Assembly: GCF_015482585.1 (NCBI RefSeq)
Contig: NZ_CP049742.1
Coordinates: 950,501 to 1,014,500, forward strand
Origin: Mangrovibacillus cuniculi
GTDB taxonomy: Bacteria > Bacillota > Bacilli > Bacillales > R1DC41
DNA length: 64,000 nt
Direction of reading: 5' to 3'
Of the stretch, positions 44,579 to 56,236 are shown in pieces. The first letter of the stretch is position 1, and each line of letters opens with the position of its first letter. Under the pieces are notes generated by a model, which ran no database searches, had not been told where the DNA came from, and saw only the letters and a program-made list of their open reading frames with translations. A program made the translations under genes and the position numbers.

Positions 44579-46279
44579 ATGAAACAGTCAACGCTATTCA
44601 TGCCAACTCTTCGTGAGGTACCAGCTGATGCTGAGATAAAAAGTCATCAGTTACTTCTTCGAGCGGGGTATATGAGACAAACAGCTAGTGGGATTTATAG
44701 TTATTTACCACTTGCTATGAAAGTTCTTCAGAAAATTGAAACAATAGTTCGTGAAGAAATGAATAACACAGGTGCCTCAGAGCTTCTTATGCCAGCGCTT
44801 CATCCAGCTGAAACATGGAAAGAGTCTGGCAGATGGGATGTTTATGGTCCAGAACTTTTCCGACTTAAAGATAGACATAATCGTGACTTTGCTCTTGGCG
44901 CAACACATGAAGAAGTAATTACTCAATTAGTTCGTGATGAAGTGAAATCATACAAACGACTTCCTTTAGCACTATATCAAATTCAATCTAAGTTCCGTGA
45001 TGAACAAAGACCACGCTTTGGCCTTCTACGTGGTAGAGAATTTATCATGAAAGATGGATACTCATTTCATGCTTCTCAAGAAAGCTTAGATGAATATTAT
45101 GAAAAAGTATTTACTGCTTATCAAAACATTTTCCGTCGTTGTGGATTGGACTTTAGAGCAGTTATAGCTGACTCTGGTGCAATGGGTGGTAAAGATACAC
45201 ATGAGTTTATGGTACTTTCAGAGGTTGGAGAAGATACAATTGCTTATTCAACTGATTCTGACTATGCAGCCAATGTAGAAATGGCACCAGTAGTGACAGA
45301 ATATACTCGTTCTAATGAGGAAGAATTATCACTAGAGAAATTTGAAACGCCTGATGCAAAAACGATTGCTCAATTAGAAGAACAGTATGAACTTGCTTCA
45401 AACAGTATTATTAAATCACTAGTAGTAAAAGTGGATGAGGAATATGTTCTTGCTCTTGTTCGTGGCGATCACGAGTTAAATGATATAAAGATTAAAAACT
45501 TATTAAATGCTTCAGTAGTAGAGTTTGCTTCTCCTGAAGAAACGAAATCAGTAATAGGTACATCCATTGGTTCTATTGGACCTCTTTCCTTACCTGAAGG
45601 GATCAAAATTATTGCTGATAACGCAGTCGCAGCAATGGTTAATGCGGTGACAGGAGCTAATGAAGAAGGATATCATTACAAGAACGTCAACCCTGACCGT
45701 GATATCGAGAATGTAGAATATGCAGACCTTCGTTTTATCCAAGAAGGAGATGTATCTCCGGATGGAAATGGCGTTATTGCATTTGCAAAAGGTATCGAAG
45801 TTGGACATGTATTCAAACTAGGTACAAAATATTCAGAAGCAATGGGTGGTTTATATCTGGATGAAAACGGAAGAAACCAACCATATATCATGGGTTGTTA
45901 TGGAATTGGTGTATCTCGTACACTAGCTGCCATTGCAGAACAATATCATGATGAAAATGGCTTAACGTGGCCTTCTCATATGGCACCATTTAACGTTCAT
46001 GTGATTCCTGTTAATGTGAAAGATGACACGCAAGTAGAAGTAGCAGATAAGATTTATACTACTTTACAACAGGCTGGTATGGATGTTTTGATTGATGATC
46101 GAAAAGAACGCGCTGGCGTTAAATTCACAGATAGTGATTTATTTGGAATTCCAGCTAGAGTAACAGTTGGTAAACGAGCTAGTGAAGGAATGGTAGAAAT
46201 CAAAGTGAGACAAACAGGAGAAGTTATAGAGGCTTCTGTGGATGAGATACTTCAAATTCTTACAGACAAAGTGAAGTAA
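44579..46279 (+). CDS. proS: Prolyl-tRNA synthetase
   Basis: Class II synthetase charging tRNA-Pro. From ATG 44579 (8 nt after AGAGG) it has 566 residues, the bacterial long form. Motif 1 region is [25 protein letters not shown]. Motif 2 is [26 protein letters not shown] near 138. The inserted editing domain that removes mischarged alanine covers about 230-390. Motif 3 is [25 protein letters not shown] near 441. The C-terminal anticodon-binding domain covers about 470-560. No T-box leader is visible in the short gap upstream. Confidence 0.98.
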   Translation: MKQSTLFMPTLREVPADAEIKSHQLLLRAGYMRQTASGIYSYLPLAMKVLQKIETIVREEMNNTGASELLMPALHPAETWKESGRWDVYGPELFRLKDRHNRDFALGATHEEVITQLVRDEVKSYKRLPLALYQIQSKFRDEQRPRFGLLRGREFIMKDGYSFHASQESLDEYYEKVFTAYQNIFRRCGLDFRAVIADSGAMGGKDTHEFMVLSEVGEDTIAYSTDSDYAANVEMAPVVTEYTRSNEEELSLEKFETPDAKTIAQLEEQYELASNSIIKSLVVKVDEEYVLALVRGDHELNDIKIKNLLNASVVEFASPEETKSVIGTSIGSIGPLSLPEGIKIIADNAVAAMVNAVTGANEEGYHYKNVNPDRDIENVEYADLRFIQEGDVSPDGNGVIAFAKGIEVGHVFKLGTKYSEAMGGLYLDENGRNQPYIMGCYGIGVSRTLAAIAEQYHDENGLTWPSHMAPFNVHVIPVNVKDDTQVEVADKIYTTLQQAGMDVLIDDRKERAGVKFTDSDLFGIPARVTVGKRASEGMVEIKVRQTGEVIEASVDEILQILTDKVK

Positions 46280-46287
46280 CAATAAAC

Positions 46288-46330
46288 AAGGGAGAATCTT
46301 CGTTGATAGTGACAGGGTCCTCCCTTTTCC
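46288..46330 (+). terminator. Weak terminator-like hairpin after proS
   Basis: AAGGGAG (46288-46294) is complementary to CTCCCTT (46320-46326) with a 25-nt loop and a short TTTT tract. It is weak because of the long loop. It may separate the uppS-proS unit from polC. Confidence 0.35.
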
Positions 46331-46373
46331 ATGTTTAAGTATGCAAAAGTAAATGATGTAAAGGGGGATAAGT

Positions 46374-49300
46374 ATGACGAGTTCAGCTCGCTTAGAAGGG
46401 AAAGAGCGCTTTCGACTTTTATTAAAACAACTTTCTTTAACGGAAGATGTGTACATGTCAAATTTTGAAGATGCCTCAATAGTAAAACTTCAAGTAGACC
46501 GTAAACAGAAGAAATGGCATTTTGTTTTCCAATTCTCCAAAATTTTACCTGCTAATATCTATGAGATTTTTACAGTGCGCTTACACCAAACTTTTTCACC
46601 CATTGCAAGTATTTCCTTTGAATGCGTTGTAGAAGATCCTAGCTTCACAGAAGAATTACTTCTATCCTATTGGAATGCTTCCGTTGCTTCTCTACAAGGT
46701 GTTGCTCCACCATTATTAAAGTTGTTGCAAACTAGAATGCCTAGTGTTAAAGGGAACAAAGTAATAGTTGCCGCAACGAATGAACCAGAAGCGAAAGCAC
46801 TAGCTAACCGATACAGTGAACTACTGTCTACTATATATTCATCTTATGGATTTCCTCCAATTCAATTAGATGTCCAGGTGAAAGAAGATGCTGGAGTGGA
46901 AGAATACGAGAAATTCATGGAAGAAAAACGCAAAGAAGATGAAGAGCGAGGAAAACAGGCGCTTGTAGAAATGCAAAAATTAGAACAACAAGCAGCGAAG
47001 CAAGAACCAGGGTCTTATGATGGTCCTGTCATGATAGGACAAATCATAAAAGATCAGCAGAATATCTCTTTAATGGAACAGATAGTAGAGGAAGAAAAGA
47101 GTGTTATCCTAGAAGGAATGGTATTCTCTGTAGAAGTTCGAGAGCTTCGAAGTGGTCGTTCTTTATTAATGGTAAAAATGACAGACTATACCGATTCTCT
47201 ACAAATAAAAATGTTCTCTCGTGATAAGGAAGACGAAGCTATATTCGGGATGATCAAGTCAGGAATGTGGTTAAGAGTCCGTGGTCCTGTAACGATGGAT
47301 ACATTCGCGCGTGAGTTAGTAATGAACGCACGTGATCTTAATGAAATTAAAAAATCTCCTAAAGTTGACACAGCTAAAGAAGGTAAGAAACGTATTGAAC
47401 TTCACGCTCATTCCCCAATGAGCTCAATGGATGCTGTTTCTTCTATTGGTTCTCTAGTTAAAAGAGCAAAAGATTGGGGCCACACTGGCTTTACCATCAC
47501 AGATCATGCGGGAGCACAAGGTTTCCCAGATGCATTCAGTGCTGCAAAGAAAAATGGTTTGAAGATGCATTACGGTGTGGAAATTAACTTGGTAGACGAT
47601 GGTGTCCCTATTGCATACGGCGATAGAGATATAGATTTAGAAGATGCAACGTTTGTGGTATTTGATGTTGAAACAACTGGACTTTCAGCAGTTTACGACA
47701 CGATTATTGAGCTAGCTGCAGTTAAAATACAAAATGGCTCTGTCATTGACCGATTTGAATCTTTTGCAAATCCACATCATAAATTATCTGCTACAACAAT
47801 TAATTTAACGGGAATTACAGATGATGATGTAAAAAATGCACCAGAAGTTTCAGAGGTGTTAAGTCGCTTTAAAGAATGGTCACAAGACACTATTCTTGTT
47901 GCTCATAATGCATCTTTTGATATGGGCTTCCTTCAAAAAGGATATGAGCGTTATGATTTAGGAGTAGAAGAAGTACCTGTAATTGATACATTAGAATTGG
48001 CTAGATTATTGTATCCAACTATGAAAAATCACAGGCTAAATACGCTAGCGAAAAAATTCGATATTGAGTTAACACAACATCACCGTGCCATTTACGATGC
48101 AGAGGCAACGGGATATCTTCTTTTGCGTCTACTAAAAGATGCGAAAGAAAAAGGTATAACGAATCATCAGCAATTTAATGATTATATGGGAGAAGGAGAT
48201 GCTTATAAACGAGCAAAACCTTACCATGCCATCATTATGGCGAAGAATGAGGTTGGACTAAAGAATCTTTTTAAATTAGTGTCGATTGCTCATTTAGAGT
48301 ATTTTTATCGAGTACCAAGAATTCCAAGATCTGTATTAGTGAAACATAGAGATGGGTTGTTAGTAAGCTCTGCCTGTGATCGTGGCGAAATATTTGAGGC
48401 CATGATGCAAAAAGGTATGGAAGAAGCGGAGAAAGTAGCGCGCTTTTACGATTATATCGAGGTATTCCCAAAACCTGTTTACGCTCACCTATTAGAGCTT
48501 GAGTTAGTGGCAAATGAACAAAAGTTAGAAGAAATTATTAAGAATTTAGTCCAACTTGGAGAAAAATTAGAAAAGCCAGTTGTGGCAACCGGTAATGTTC
48601 ACTATTTGGATCCTACGGATAAAATTCATCGTACTATCTTAGTGAGGTCACAAGGTGGTGCGAATCCATTAAATCGCCACGAACTCCCAGATGTTCACTT
48701 CCGTTCAACCAATGAAATGTTAGAAGAGTTCTCTTTCTTAGGAGAAGAGTTAGCGGAAAAGATTGTAGTTGATAACACTCATTTCGTCAGTGATTTAATA
48801 GAACCTATAAAGCCAATACGTGATGAGCTTTATACACCTAAAATTGAAGGTGCAGACGAAGAAGTTCGTTCCATGAGTTACGACATGGCGAGAAGTATTT
48901 ATGGTGATGAACTACCAGAAATCGTAGAAGCTCGTTTAGAAAAAGAACTAAAAAGTATTATTGGACATGGATTTGCGGTTATCTATTTAATTTCACATAA
49001 ACTTGTAAAAAAATCATTAGATGACGGCTATCTAGTTGGATCCCGTGGTTCAGTAGGATCTTCATTTGTTGCAACTATGACGGAGATTACGGAAGTAAAT
49101 CCCCTACCACCACATTATGTATGTCCTAGCTGTAAGAAATCTGAGTTCTTTAACGATGGTTCCGTTAGTTCAGGGTATGATTTACCTGATAAAAAATGTC
49201 CTGATTGTAATAGTGTTTATCGAAAAGATGGACAAGATATTCCGTTTGAAACATTCCTAGGCTTTAAGGGAGATAAAGTACCAGATATTGATTTGAACTT

Positions 49301-50702
49301 TTCAGGTGAATATCAACCACGTGCCCATAATTATACGAAGATCCTCTTTGGAGAGGAGTATGTATTTAGAGCAGGTACGATCGGTACAGTAGCAGAAAAA
49401 ACTGCCTTTGGGTATGTGAAAGGCTATGCCGGAGACAGAAATTTGACGCTTCGGAATGCAGAGGTAGAGAGATTAGCTCTTGGTTGTACAGGTGTAAAGA
49501 GAACAACAGGACAGCATCCAGGTGGTATCATAGTTGTTCCAGATTATATGGATATTTATGATTTCTCACCAATACAATTCCCTGCGGATGATTCTACTTC
49601 TGAGTGGAAAACGACCCATTTTGACTTCCATTCCATTCATGATAACTTGCTGAAACTTGATATACTTGGCCACGATGATCCTACCGTAATTAGGATGCTA
49701 CAAGATTTATCTGGGATTGACCCAAAGACAATTCCGACGGATGATCCGGAAGTAATGAAAATATTTAGTGGTACGGAGTCATTGGGTGTCACAAAAGAAC
49801 AAATCATGTGTAAAACTGGTACACTAGGCATTCCAGAGTTTGGTACTAGATTCGTACGTCAAATGTTAGAAGATACGAAGCCTTCTACTTTTTCAGAATT
49901 AGTACAGATTTCCGGTCTGTCACATGGTACAGACGTATGGCTTGGAAATGCACAGGAATTAATACACAATAAAACATGTACGCTATCTGAAGTTATTGGT
50001 TGTCGTGATGACATCATGGTATACCTAATTTATCAGGGTTTAGAACCATCTAATGCATTCAAAATCATGGAGTCTGTTCGTAAAGGTAAAGGTTTAACAC
50101 CTGAAATGGAAGATGAGATGATCCAAAATGGTGTACCTGATTGGTATATTGATTCATGTAAGAAAATTAAGTACATGTTCCCGAAAGCCCATGCTGCTGC
50201 ATATGTCTTAATGGCAGTACGTATTGCATACTTTAAAGTCCACCATCCACTACTATATTACGCAGCGTACTTTACGGTAAGAGCAGAAGATTTTGACGTG
50301 GATGCAATGGTAAAGGGTTCTACATCCATTCGTTCAAGAATAGAAGAGATTAATGCAAAAGGTTTAGATGCTTCTCCAAAAGAAAAGAATTTACTTACAG
50401 TGTTAGAGTTAGCGCTAGAGATGTGTGAAAGATCATTTTCTTTCCAAAAGATTGATCTATATCGTTCGAGCGCAAGTGAGTTCATCATAGATGGAGATAC
50501 GTTGATTCCACCGTTTAATTCTATTCCTGGATTGGGTACGAATGCTGCTTTCAATATAGTAAAAGCACGTCAAGACGGAGAGTTCTTATCTAAAGAGGAT
50601 CTTCAGCAGAGGTCAAGGATTTCTAAAACCGTTATTGAGTACCTCGATCAACAAGGATGCCTTGGTGATTTGCCGGAGCAAAACCAGTTGTCGTTGTTTT
50701 GA
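46374..50702 (+). CDS. polC: DNA polymerase III alpha subunit, PolC type
   Basis: Replicative polymerase of low-G+C Gram-positives with built-in proofreading. It has 1442 residues, close to B. subtilis PolC. The N-terminal domain and OB fold (about 235-330) are followed by the split PHP domain ([14 protein letters not shown] near 342). The DnaQ-like exonuclease is inserted in it, with Asp431 and Glu433 in [19 protein letters not shown]. Palm catalytic Asp971 and Asp973 are in [17 protein letters not shown] Cys4 zinc module lies near 920. The C-terminus ends QNQLSLF, a beta-clamp-binding motif. AAGGGGGAT precedes the start. Confidence 0.99.
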   Translation: MTSSARLEGKERFRLLLKQLSLTEDVYMSNFEDASIVKLQVDRKQKKWHFVFQFSKILPANIYEIFTVRLHQTFSPIASISFECVVEDPSFTEELLLSYWNASVASLQGVAPPLLKLLQTRMPSVKGNKVIVAATNEPEAKALANRYSELLSTIYSSYGFPPIQLDVQVKEDAGVEEYEKFMEEKRKEDEERGKQALVEMQKLEQQAAKQEPGSYDGPVMIGQIIKDQQNISLMEQIVEEEKSVILEGMVFSVEVRELRSGRSLLMVKMTDYTDSLQIKMFSRDKEDEAIFGMIKSGMWLRVRGPVTMDTFARELVMNARDLNEIKKSPKVDTAKEGKKRIELHAHSPMSSMDAVSSIGSLVKRAKDWGHTGFTITDHAGAQGFPDAFSAAKKNGLKMHYGVEINLVDDGVPIAYGDRDIDLEDATFVVFDVETTGLSAVYDTIIELAAVKIQNGSVIDRFESFANPHHKLSATTINLTGITDDDVKNAPEVSEVLSRFKEWSQDTILVAHNASFDMGFLQKGYERYDLGVEEVPVIDTLELARLLYPTMKNHRLNTLAKKFDIELTQHHRAIYDAEATGYLLLRLLKDAKEKGITNHQQFNDYMGEGDAYKRAKPYHAIIMAKNEVGLKNLFKLVSIAHLEYFYRVPRIPRSVLVKHRDGLLVSSACDRGEIFEAMMQKGMEEAEKVARFYDYIEVFPKPVYAHLLELELVANEQKLEEIIKNLVQLGEKLEKPVVATGNVHYLDPTDKIHRTILVRSQGGANPLNRHELPDVHFRSTNEMLEEFSFLGEELAEKIVVDNTHFVSDLIEPIKPIRDELYTPKIEGADEEVRSMSYDMARSIYGDELPEIVEARLEKELKSIIGHGFAVIYLISHKLVKKSLDDGYLVGSRGSVGSSFVATMTEITEVNPLPPHYVCPSCKKSEFFNDGSVSSGYDLPDKKCPDCNSVYRKDGQDIPFETFLGFKGDKVPDIDLNFSGEYQPRAHNYTKILFGEEYVFRAGTIGTVAEKTAFGYVKGYAGDRNLTLRNAEVERLALGCTGVKRTTGQHPGGIIVVPDYMDIYDFSPIQFPADDSTSEWKTTHFDFHSIHDNLLKLDILGHDDPTVIRMLQDLSGIDPKTIPTDDPEVMKIFSGTESLGVTKEQIMCKTGTLGIPEFGTRFVRQMLEDTKPSTFSELVQISGLSHGTDVWLGNAQELIHNKTCTLSEVIGCRDDIMVYLIYQGLEPSNAFKIMESVRKGKGLTPEMEDEMIQNGVPDWYIDSCKKIKYMFPKAHAAAYVLMAVRIAYFKVHHPLLYYAAYFTVRAEDFDVDAMVKGSTSIRSRIEEINAKGLDASPKEKNLLTVLELALEMCERSFSFQKIDLYRSSASEFIIDGDTLIPPFNSIPGLGTNAAFNIVKARQDGEFLSKEDLQQRSRISKTVIEYLDQQGCLGDLPEQNQLSLF

Positions 50703-50743
50703 TTGTGTGATTTAGAAGCACCACTTTCGCTTTGTGACTGCAC

Positions 50744-50883
50744 GTTTTGGGCTCATTCGTGTGAAACTTGTTTCACACGCCTTTCAGCTTTGCTGAAAGG
50801 TAGCAGATACGTATACCAAGTCTTTAGGGAAAGCTAGCTTTCCCGGCGACTTGTCATACGTATCTGCTAAATGAGCCCAAAAC
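50744..50883. repeat. Perfectly paired cloverleaf (four-way-junction) palindrome
   Basis: Outer stem: GTTTTGGGCTCATT (50744-50757) with 50870-50883, 14 bp perfect. Arm 1: 50758-50767 with 50770-50779, 10 bp perfect. Arm 2: CCTTTCAGC (50780-50788) with 50792-50800, 9 bp perfect. Arm 3: TAGCAGATACGTAT (50801-50814) with 50856-50869, 14 bp perfect. Arm 3 continues through CAAGTC (50817-50822) with 50848-50853 to the palindrome GGGAAAGCTAGCTTTCCC (50827-50844). The four helices abut with no unpaired base at the junction. No reading frame is present. It lies between the polC stop and the rimP promoter. It may be a MITE- or REP-like element or a structured RNA; no target duplication is evident. Confidence 0.85.
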
Positions 50884-50912
50884 AGTTTGTTTCCTGCATC
50901 CCAAGGGGGCGT

Positions 50913-50941
50913 TTGCAACAAATTATTTTTTGTGCTATCAT
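50913..50941 (+). promoter_or_regulatory. Promoter of the rimP-nusA-infB operon
   Basis: TTGCAA at 50913-50918 and TATCAT at 50936-50941 are spaced by 17 bp, with an extended TG at 50933-50934. Transcription would start near 50948, so the mRNA has a leader of about 105 nt. Confidence 0.75.
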
Positions 50942-50973
50942 CAAATTGGAAATACTATCTATAGTGTTCGAGC

Positions 50974-51000
50974 AAAGAGTGGGCTAAAAACCCACTCTTT
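50974..51000 (+). promoter_or_regulatory. Leader hairpin before rimP
   Basis: AAAGAGTGGG (50974-50983) is the exact complement of CCCACTCTTT (50991-51000), with a 7-nt A-rich loop. A smaller hairpin, ACTATCTATAGT, lies at 50953-50964. The T-run after the big stem is poor, so it may be an attenuator or a processing and antitermination site rather than a full terminator. A hairpin of this kind in front of rimP is, from memory, common in Bacillaceae. Confidence 0.6.
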
Positions 51001-51052
51001 CGTATTGTGTTAGATTTTTCCTCGTAAGCAGGAATGATAGTAGGAGGTACAC

Positions 51053-51520
51053 ATGAGCAAAGTAACGGAGACGGTTGAACAGTTAGCTTCTCCTATAGTG
51101 AAGGATTTTGGCTTGGAGCTTGTGGATGTAGAGTACGTAAAAGAAGGTTCTAACTGGTTTTTACGTGTTTACATTGATAAACCAACTGGTGTTGATATTG
51201 AAGAGTGCGCGATGGTAAGTGAACGTCTTAGCGAAAAATTAGATGAACTAGATCCGATTAGCGAAAACTACTTCTTAGAAGTATCTTCCCCTGGGGCAGA
51301 GCGACCATTGAAAAAGCCAAGCGATTTTGAAAATGCGATTGGAAAACATGTACATGTTAAATTGTACGAACCAATTGAAGGAGAAAAGGTTTTTGAGGGT
51401 ACGCTTAAATCATATTCAGAAGAAGAACTAACGATTGAAGTGACCATTAAGACTCGTAAAAAACTTTTTACCTTGCCAACAGCAAAAGTGGCAAAAGCAC
51501 GCTTAGCAGTAATTTTCTAA
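51053..51520 (+). CDS. rimP: Ribosome maturation factor RimP
   Basis: Binds the immature 30S subunit and helps its assembly. It has 155 residues. Landmarks are [50 protein letters not shown] and [20 protein letters not shown] near residue 82. An SH3-like C-terminal domain ([15 protein letters not shown]) follows. GTAGGAGGT precedes the ATG. First gene of the nusA-infB operon, as in most bacteria. Confidence 0.97.
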   Translation: MSKVTETVEQLASPIVKDFGLELVDVEYVKEGSNWFLRVYIDKPTGVDIEECAMVSERLSEKLDELDPISENYFLEVSSPGAERPLKKPSDFENAIGKHVHVKLYEPIEGEKVFEGTLKSYSEEELTIEVTIKTRKKLFTLPTAKVAKARLAVIF

Positions 51521-51628
51521 TAAAGCGAAAGTGTTGCTTTTGCAGTTTTATGAAAGTTATCGAAATGGAAAAATGAAAAGGCATAAAATAGCCTTTACTA
51601 ATAGAAACAAAAGGGGGACTTGAGGTTC

Positions 51629-52765
51629 ATGAGCACGGAATTTATTGATGCTCTAACTTTGTTAGAAAAAGAGAAAGGCATTTCTCGTGAGGTTATTATT
51701 GATGCAATTGAAGCGGCTGTTGTTTCAGCTTACAAACGTAACTTTAACCAAGCGCAAAATGTTCGTGTAGATTTAAATTTTGGTAACGGTTCAATGCGTG
51801 TATTCGCTCGTAAAGATGTGGTAGAGCAAGTATTTGATTCTCGTCTGGAAATATCAGAGGAAGAAGCCAAGAAAATTAACCCATCATATGAACTAAATGA
51901 TGTAGTAGAAATCGAAGTAACACCAAAGAACTTTGGTCGTATTGCTGCTCAAACGGCAAAGCAAGTTGTGACGCAAAGAGTTCGTGAAGCGGAAAGAGGT
52001 ATTATCTACTCTGAATTCAGTGATCGCGAAGAAGATATTATGACTGGTATCGTTGAGCGTCAAGATTCCCGATTCATTTACGTTTCTTTAGGTAAAATTG
52101 AAGCAATTTTACCACAAAGTGAACAAATGCCTAATGAATCTTACAAGCCTCATGATCGTATCAAAGTATTTTTAACAAAAGTGGAACGCACTACTAAAGG
52201 ACCTCAAATCTATGTATCAAGAACACATCCTGGACTTTTAAAGCGTTTATTTGAAATTGAAGTACCAGAGATTTTTGATGGCACAGTGGAGATACGTTCT
52301 GTTTCTCGTGAAGCGGGAGACCGCTCGAAGATTTCTGTTTATGCAGCGAATCCAGAAGTTGATCCTGTTGGCGCTTGTGTTGGTCCTAAAGGAGCTCGTG
52401 TACAAGCAATTGTTAACGAATTAAAGGGAGAAAAAATCGACATCGTTAAATGGTCTGAAGATCCAGTCGTATTTGTCGCTAATGCTTTATCACCTTCACA
52501 AGTACTTGATGTACAAGTGAATGAAGAGGAAAAGTCTACAACTGTAGTTGTACCTGACTTCCAATTATCACTTGCTATCGGTAAACGTGGTCAGAATGCT
52601 AGATTAGCAGCTAAATTAACTGGTTGGAAAATTGACATTAAGAGCGAGACAGATGCAAGAGCATTAGGTATTTACCCTCGCCCAGATGCTCCATTATTCC
52701 AAGACACTGATTTAGATGATGACGATTCATATGAATACGATTTTGACGAAGATGCAACAGAATAA
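51629..52765 (+). CDS. nusA: Transcription termination/antitermination factor NusA
   Basis: RNA polymerase-associated factor that modulates pausing, intrinsic termination and rRNA antitermination. From ATG 51629 it has 378 residues (MSTEFIDALTLLEKEKGISREVIIDAIEAAVVSAYKRNFNQAQNVRVDL). The N-terminal polymerase-binding domain is followed by S1 (about 130-200) and two KH domains (VGACVGPKGARVQAIVNELKGEKIDIV; LAIGKRGQNARLAAKLTGWKIDI). The acidic tail DLDDDDSYEYDFDEDATE is present, without the extra acidic repeats of E. coli NusA. A small hairpin lies in the 108-bp gap after rimP. Confidence 0.98.
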   Translation: MSTEFIDALTLLEKEKGISREVIIDAIEAAVVSAYKRNFNQAQNVRVDLNFGNGSMRVFARKDVVEQVFDSRLEISEEEAKKINPSYELNDVVEIEVTPKNFGRIAAQTAKQVVTQRVREAERGIIYSEFSDREEDIMTGIVERQDSRFIYVSLGKIEAILPQSEQMPNESYKPHDRIKVFLTKVERTTKGPQIYVSRTHPGLLKRLFEIEVPEIFDGTVEIRSVSREAGDRSKISVYAANPEVDPVGACVGPKGARVQAIVNELKGEKIDIVKWSEDPVVFVANALSPSQVLDVQVNEEEKSTTVVVPDFQLSLAIGKRGQNARLAAKLTGWKIDIKSETDARALGIYPRPDAPLFQDTDLDDDDSYEYDFDEDATE

Positions 52766-52777
52766 GAGGTGAATAAC

Positions 52778-53053
52778 ATGTCAGTACAGAAGAAAGTTCC
52801 GATGCGCAAATGCGTTGCGACCGGTGACATGTTTCCAAAGAAAGAACTAGTTCGAATCGTTCGATCAAAAGAAGGAGATGTGTCCGTAGACTTAACGGGG
52901 AAGAAGTCAGGTCGAGGTGCATATCTTTCTAAATCGAAGGAAGCAGTAGAACTTGCAAAAAAGAGAAATATCTTAGCTAACCAACTACAAGTAAAAATTC
53001 CAGAAGAGATTTATGAGGAACTTCTGTCGATGATCAATGGGGATGGAAAATAA
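52778..53053 (+). CDS. ylxR: YlxR family RNA-binding protein
   Basis: A 91-residue basic protein of the DUF448 family: [59 protein letters not shown]. The family is reported to bind RNA and to modulate RNase P in some bacteria. ATG 52778 follows AGAGGTGA; the in-frame GTG at 52769 belongs to that site. It lies in the conserved nusA-ylxR-ylxQ-infB block and shares one base with ylxQ. Confidence 0.95.
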   Translation: MSVQKKVPMRKCVATGDMFPKKELVRIVRSKEGDVSVDLTGKKSGRGAYLSKSKEAVELAKKRNILANQLQVKIPEEIYEELLSMINGDGK

Positions 53054-53364
53054 TGAACAGAAGTACAAAATGGATGAACCTACTTGGATTAGCTAATCGT
53101 GCACGTAAAGTGATTTCTGGTGAAGAACTAGTGGTGAAAGAAGTAAGACACCAGAGAGCAAAGTTAGTCATACTATCTGATGATGCATCACCAAATACAG
53201 AAAAGAAAATTATGGATAAGTGTCGCTCGTTTAATGTGCCAGTTGCTCGAGGAGTAACACGCTATGAATTAGGACATGCCATTGGAAAAGATGCACGTGT
53301 TGTTGTAACTATTTTAGATGGAGGCTTTGCTCGTTCACTACAAACGTTGCTCGATGAATCTTAA
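53053..53364 (+). CDS. ylxQ: YlxQ, L7Ae-family RNA-binding protein
   Basis: A 103-residue protein of the L7Ae/L30e family that binds K-turn RNAs: [87 protein letters not shown]. Role in the cell is not defined; a ribosome-associated role is inferred from the family and from the nusA-infB neighbourhood. Start and ylxR stop overlap as TAATG. Confidence 0.95.
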   Translation: MNRSTKWMNLLGLANRARKVISGEELVVKEVRHQRAKLVILSDDASPNTEKKIMDKCRSFNVPVARGVTRYELGHAIGKDARVVVTILDGGFARSLQTLLDES

Positions 53365-53377
53365 TGGGGGTGTAGAA

Positions 53378-55558
53378 ATGAGTAAACAGCGCATTTATGA
53401 ATACGCGAAACAATATAATGTTCCTAGTAAGAAAGTAATCGAAACGTTGAAGGCAGCAAATATAGCCGTAAGTAACCATATGGCGACAATTGATGGTTCG
53501 ATGTTAGATGTATTAAACAAAGAGTTTTCTACACAAACTAACGAAACATCAACGCCAAAAGCGGCTCAAAAGGGAGACGGAAAATTAGTGACGAATAAAG
53601 AACAAATGAAAGCATCTGATCGACCTACTACAAATAGTACTGATAAAGATGTAACAACAAAAGCAAAAAATAATACAGCTTCAAAACCGAAAAATGCTAA
53701 AAATACAGCGAACAAGCCTGCAAACAAAAAAGGACCTGGAAAAGCTAAAGGTAAACAACAAAAGCAAACCTTTACTCCACCTGCTCCTAAAAAACAAAAA
53801 GAGCTTCCGGAAAAGATTACTTTTACAGAATCTTTAACAGTTGCAGAACTTGGTAAAAAACTTCACCGTGAACCATCTGAAGTAATCAAAAAATTATTCC
53901 TACTTGGCGTTATGGCGACAATTAACCAAGAGCTAGATAAAGATGCAATTGAGTTAATCTGTGCGGAGTACGGAGTAGAAGTAGAAGAAGAAATCAAAGT
54001 TGATCAAACGGACTTAGATGTCTACTTCACAGAAGACGCAGATGAAGATAAACAAGAAAGACCAGCAGTTGTTACAATCATGGGTCACGTTGACCATGGT
54101 AAAACAACATTATTAGATTCTATCCGTAACACAAAGGTTACATCTGGAGAAGCTGGAGGAATCACACAGCATATCGGTGCATACCAAATTAAGCATGAAA
54201 ATAAAAAAATTACGTTCTTAGATACTCCAGGACATGCTGCGTTTACAACAATGCGTGCACGTGGAGCAAAAGTAACGGATATCACAATTCTAGTAGTAGC
54301 AGCGGATGACGGTGTTATGCCTCAAACGGTAGAAGCTATCAACCATGCTAAAGCAGCAGAAGTTCCAATTATTGTTGCGGTAAACAAAATGGATAAGCCG
54401 ACAGCTAACCCTGACCGTGTGATGCAAGAGTTAACGGAACATGGACTTGTTTCAGAAGCTTGGGGTGGAGATACTATCTTCGTAAACCTATCTGCTTTAA
54501 CTGGTGAGGGAATAGATGATTTAATTGAAATGATCTTACTTGTAACAGAAGTAGAAGAATTAACTGCTAATCCAAAACGTCCTGCAATCGGAACAGTTAT
54601 TGAGGCGCAATTAGATAAAGGTCGTGGATCTGTAGCAACATTACTAGTACAAAATGGTACTCTTCGTGTAGGAGACCCTATCGTAATTGGTAATACTTAT
54701 GGACGTGTTCGTGCAATGGTTAATGACCTTGGTCGACGCGTAAAAGAAGCTGGACCATCTACGCCTATTGAAATTACAGGTTTAAATGATGTACCTCAAG
54801 CTGGTGACCGATTTGTAGTGTTTGAGGATGAGAAAACTGCGCGTTCTGTTGGGGAGTCTCGTGCAAAAGACGCGATCCAAGCTCAACGTAGTGAGAAATC
54901 ACGTGTGACATTAGATAATCTATTTGAACAGATGAAACAAGGTGAAATGAAAGACTTAAACGTCATCGTAAAAGGTGATGTTCAAGGTTCTGTGGAAGCA
55001 TTATCTTCTGCTCTAATGAAACTAGAAGTAGAAGGGGTAAATATCCGCATCATTCACTCCGCAGTAGGAGCTATTTCTGAGTACGATGTAACATTAGCAG
55101 CTGCATCTAATGCGATCATCATTGGATTTAACGTACGTCCAGACGTTAATGCGAAGCGTTCAGCAGAAGCAGAAGGCGTTGACATGCGTTTACACCGCAT
55201 CATCTATAAAGTAATTGAGGAAATCGAAGCTGCTATGACTGGTCTTCTAGATCCTGAATTTGAAGAAGTTGTAATTGGTCAAGTAGAAGTGCGTCAAACG
55301 TTCAAAGTTTCTAAAGTTGGAACAATTGCTGGTGGATATGTAACGGACGGAAAAATCACTCGTGATTCAAGCGTTCGTATCGTTCGTGATGGTATCGTTG
55401 TATTTGAAGGTGAAATCGATGCATTAAAACGTTTTAAAGACGACGCGAAAGAAGTAGCGCGTGGGTATGAGTGTGGTATTACAATTAAAAACTTCAATGA
55501 CGTTAAAGAAGGCGACACGCTAGAAGCTTTCGTTATGGAAGAAATTAAACGCAAATGA
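53378..55558 (+). CDS. infB: Translation initiation factor IF-2
   Basis: GTPase that places initiator tRNA on the 30S subunit and promotes subunit joining. From ATG 53378 (after GGGGGTG) it has 726 residues ([27 protein letters not shown]); the frame extends upstream into ylxQ. A Lys/Thr/Asn-rich flexible N-terminal region spans about 55-145. The G domain shows G1 [14 protein letters not shown] near 235, G3 DTPGHAAF and G4 NKMDK. Domains II to IV follow, with the C-terminal fMet-tRNA-binding part. The stop overlaps ylxP by 4 nt. Confidence 0.98.
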   Translation: MSKQRIYEYAKQYNVPSKKVIETLKAANIAVSNHMATIDGSMLDVLNKEFSTQTNETSTPKAAQKGDGKLVTNKEQMKASDRPTTNSTDKDVTTKAKNNTASKPKNAKNTANKPANKKGPGKAKGKQQKQTFTPPAPKKQKELPEKITFTESLTVAELGKKLHREPSEVIKKLFLLGVMATINQELDKDAIELICAEYGVEVEEEIKVDQTDLDVYFTEDADEDKQERPAVVTIMGHVDHGKTTLLDSIRNTKVTSGEAGGITQHIGAYQIKHENKKITFLDTPGHAAFTTMRARGAKVTDITILVVAADDGVMPQTVEAINHAKAAEVPIIVAVNKMDKPTANPDRVMQELTEHGLVSEAWGGDTIFVNLSALTGEGIDDLIEMILLVTEVEELTANPKRPAIGTVIEAQLDKGRGSVATLLVQNGTLRVGDPIVIGNTYGRVRAMVNDLGRRVKEAGPSTPIEITGLNDVPQAGDRFVVFEDEKTARSVGESRAKDAIQAQRSEKSRVTLDNLFEQMKQGEMKDLNVIVKGDVQGSVEALSSALMKLEVEGVNIRIIHSAVGAISEYDVTLAAASNAIIIGFNVRPDVNAKRSAEAEGVDMRLHRIIYKVIEEIEAAMTGLLDPEFEEVVIGQVEVRQTFKVSKVGTIAGGYVTDGKITRDSSVRIVRDGIVVFEGEIDALKRFKDDAKEVARGYECGITIKNFNDVKEGDTLEAFVMEEIKRK

Positions 55559-55833
55559 TTGGCTACGTTGAATGCGAATGGCGAATGGAACTGTCTCAAT
55601 CGTTAAAAGATAAGAGGGCCATCCTTCAACGAGTAATGTCAAGGGTGAAACAAACTCAAAATGTCTCGATTGCAGAAGTGGACCATCAAGACAAATGGCA
55701 GCTTACAACGATTGCTTTAGTCACAGTGGCTTCTTCTCGACAGGCATGTGAGAAAAATCTTCACTACTGTTTAGCTCTAATGGATTCTTTTCCTGAATGG
55801 GAAAGAGGATATACGAGTTATGAATGGTTGTGA
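55555..55833 (+). CDS. ylxP: YlxP-like DUF503 protein
   Basis: A 92-residue protein: [82 protein letters not shown]. This is the DUF503 (YlxP) pattern of a small ferredoxin-like fold. Its function is unproven; the conserved place between infB and rbfA suggests a link with ribosome assembly or translation. Translation is probably coupled to infB by the ATGA overlap. Confidence 0.95.
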   Translation: MIGYVECEWRMELSQSLKDKRAILQRVMSRVKQTQNVSIAEVDHQDKWQLTTIALVTVASSRQACEKNLHYCLALMDSFPEWERGYTSYEWL

Positions 55834-55863
55834 AGATGTACTTTTAAGGTAGAGGTGAAAAAT

Positions 55864-56202
55864 ATGAGCTTACGTTCTAATCGTGTTGGAGAACAGATGA
55901 AAAAAGAGCTAAGCGAGATTATCAGCCGAAAAATTAAAGATCCACGTGTAGGTTTTGTGACTGTTACAGACGTAAAAGTTACAGGAGATCTTCAACAAGC
56001 TAAAGTGTATATCACTGTGCTAGGCACTGATTATAATCGTGAAGAAACACTAAAAGGGCTGGCGAAAGCAAAAGGCTTTATTCGAACAGAATTAGGCACA
56101 AGAATTCGTTTGCGTAAAACGCCAGAACTTCTTTTTGAATTTGATGAGTCGATTGAATACGGTAATCGTATCGAACGTTTGATTGATGATTTAAACAAGT
56201 AA
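55864..56202 (+). CDS. rbfA: Ribosome-binding factor A
   Basis: KH-fold protein that binds 30S precursors and supports 16S 5' end maturation and cold growth. From ATG 55864 (after AGAGGTGA) it has 112 residues. Landmarks are [48 protein letters not shown] and [40 protein letters not shown]. The in-frame GTG at 55855 overlaps the ribosome site. It ends the rimP-nusA-infB unit. Confidence 0.97.
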   Translation: MSLRSNRVGEQMKKELSEIISRKIKDPRVGFVTVTDVKVTGDLQQAKVYITVLGTDYNREETLKGLAKAKGFIRTELGTRIRLRKTPELLFEFDESIEYGNRIERLIDDLNK

Positions 56203-56207
56203 TAGCC

Positions 56208-56236
56208 AAGCCGGGAGAAATATCCCCGGCTTTTTG
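56208..56236 (+). terminator. Intrinsic terminator after rbfA
   Basis: AAGCCGGG (56208-56215) pairs with CCCGGCTT (56225-56232), with a 9-nt loop and a TTTTT tail. Confidence 0.88.

Noticed and set aside
46139-46479. Minus-strand open frames across the proS-polC junction
   Set aside because: They are antisense to the ends of two conserved genes and lack ribosome sites and family resemblance.
53318-53377. Upstream extension of infB
   Set aside because: It lies within ylxQ; the [11 protein letters not shown] start at 53378 has the ribosome site.
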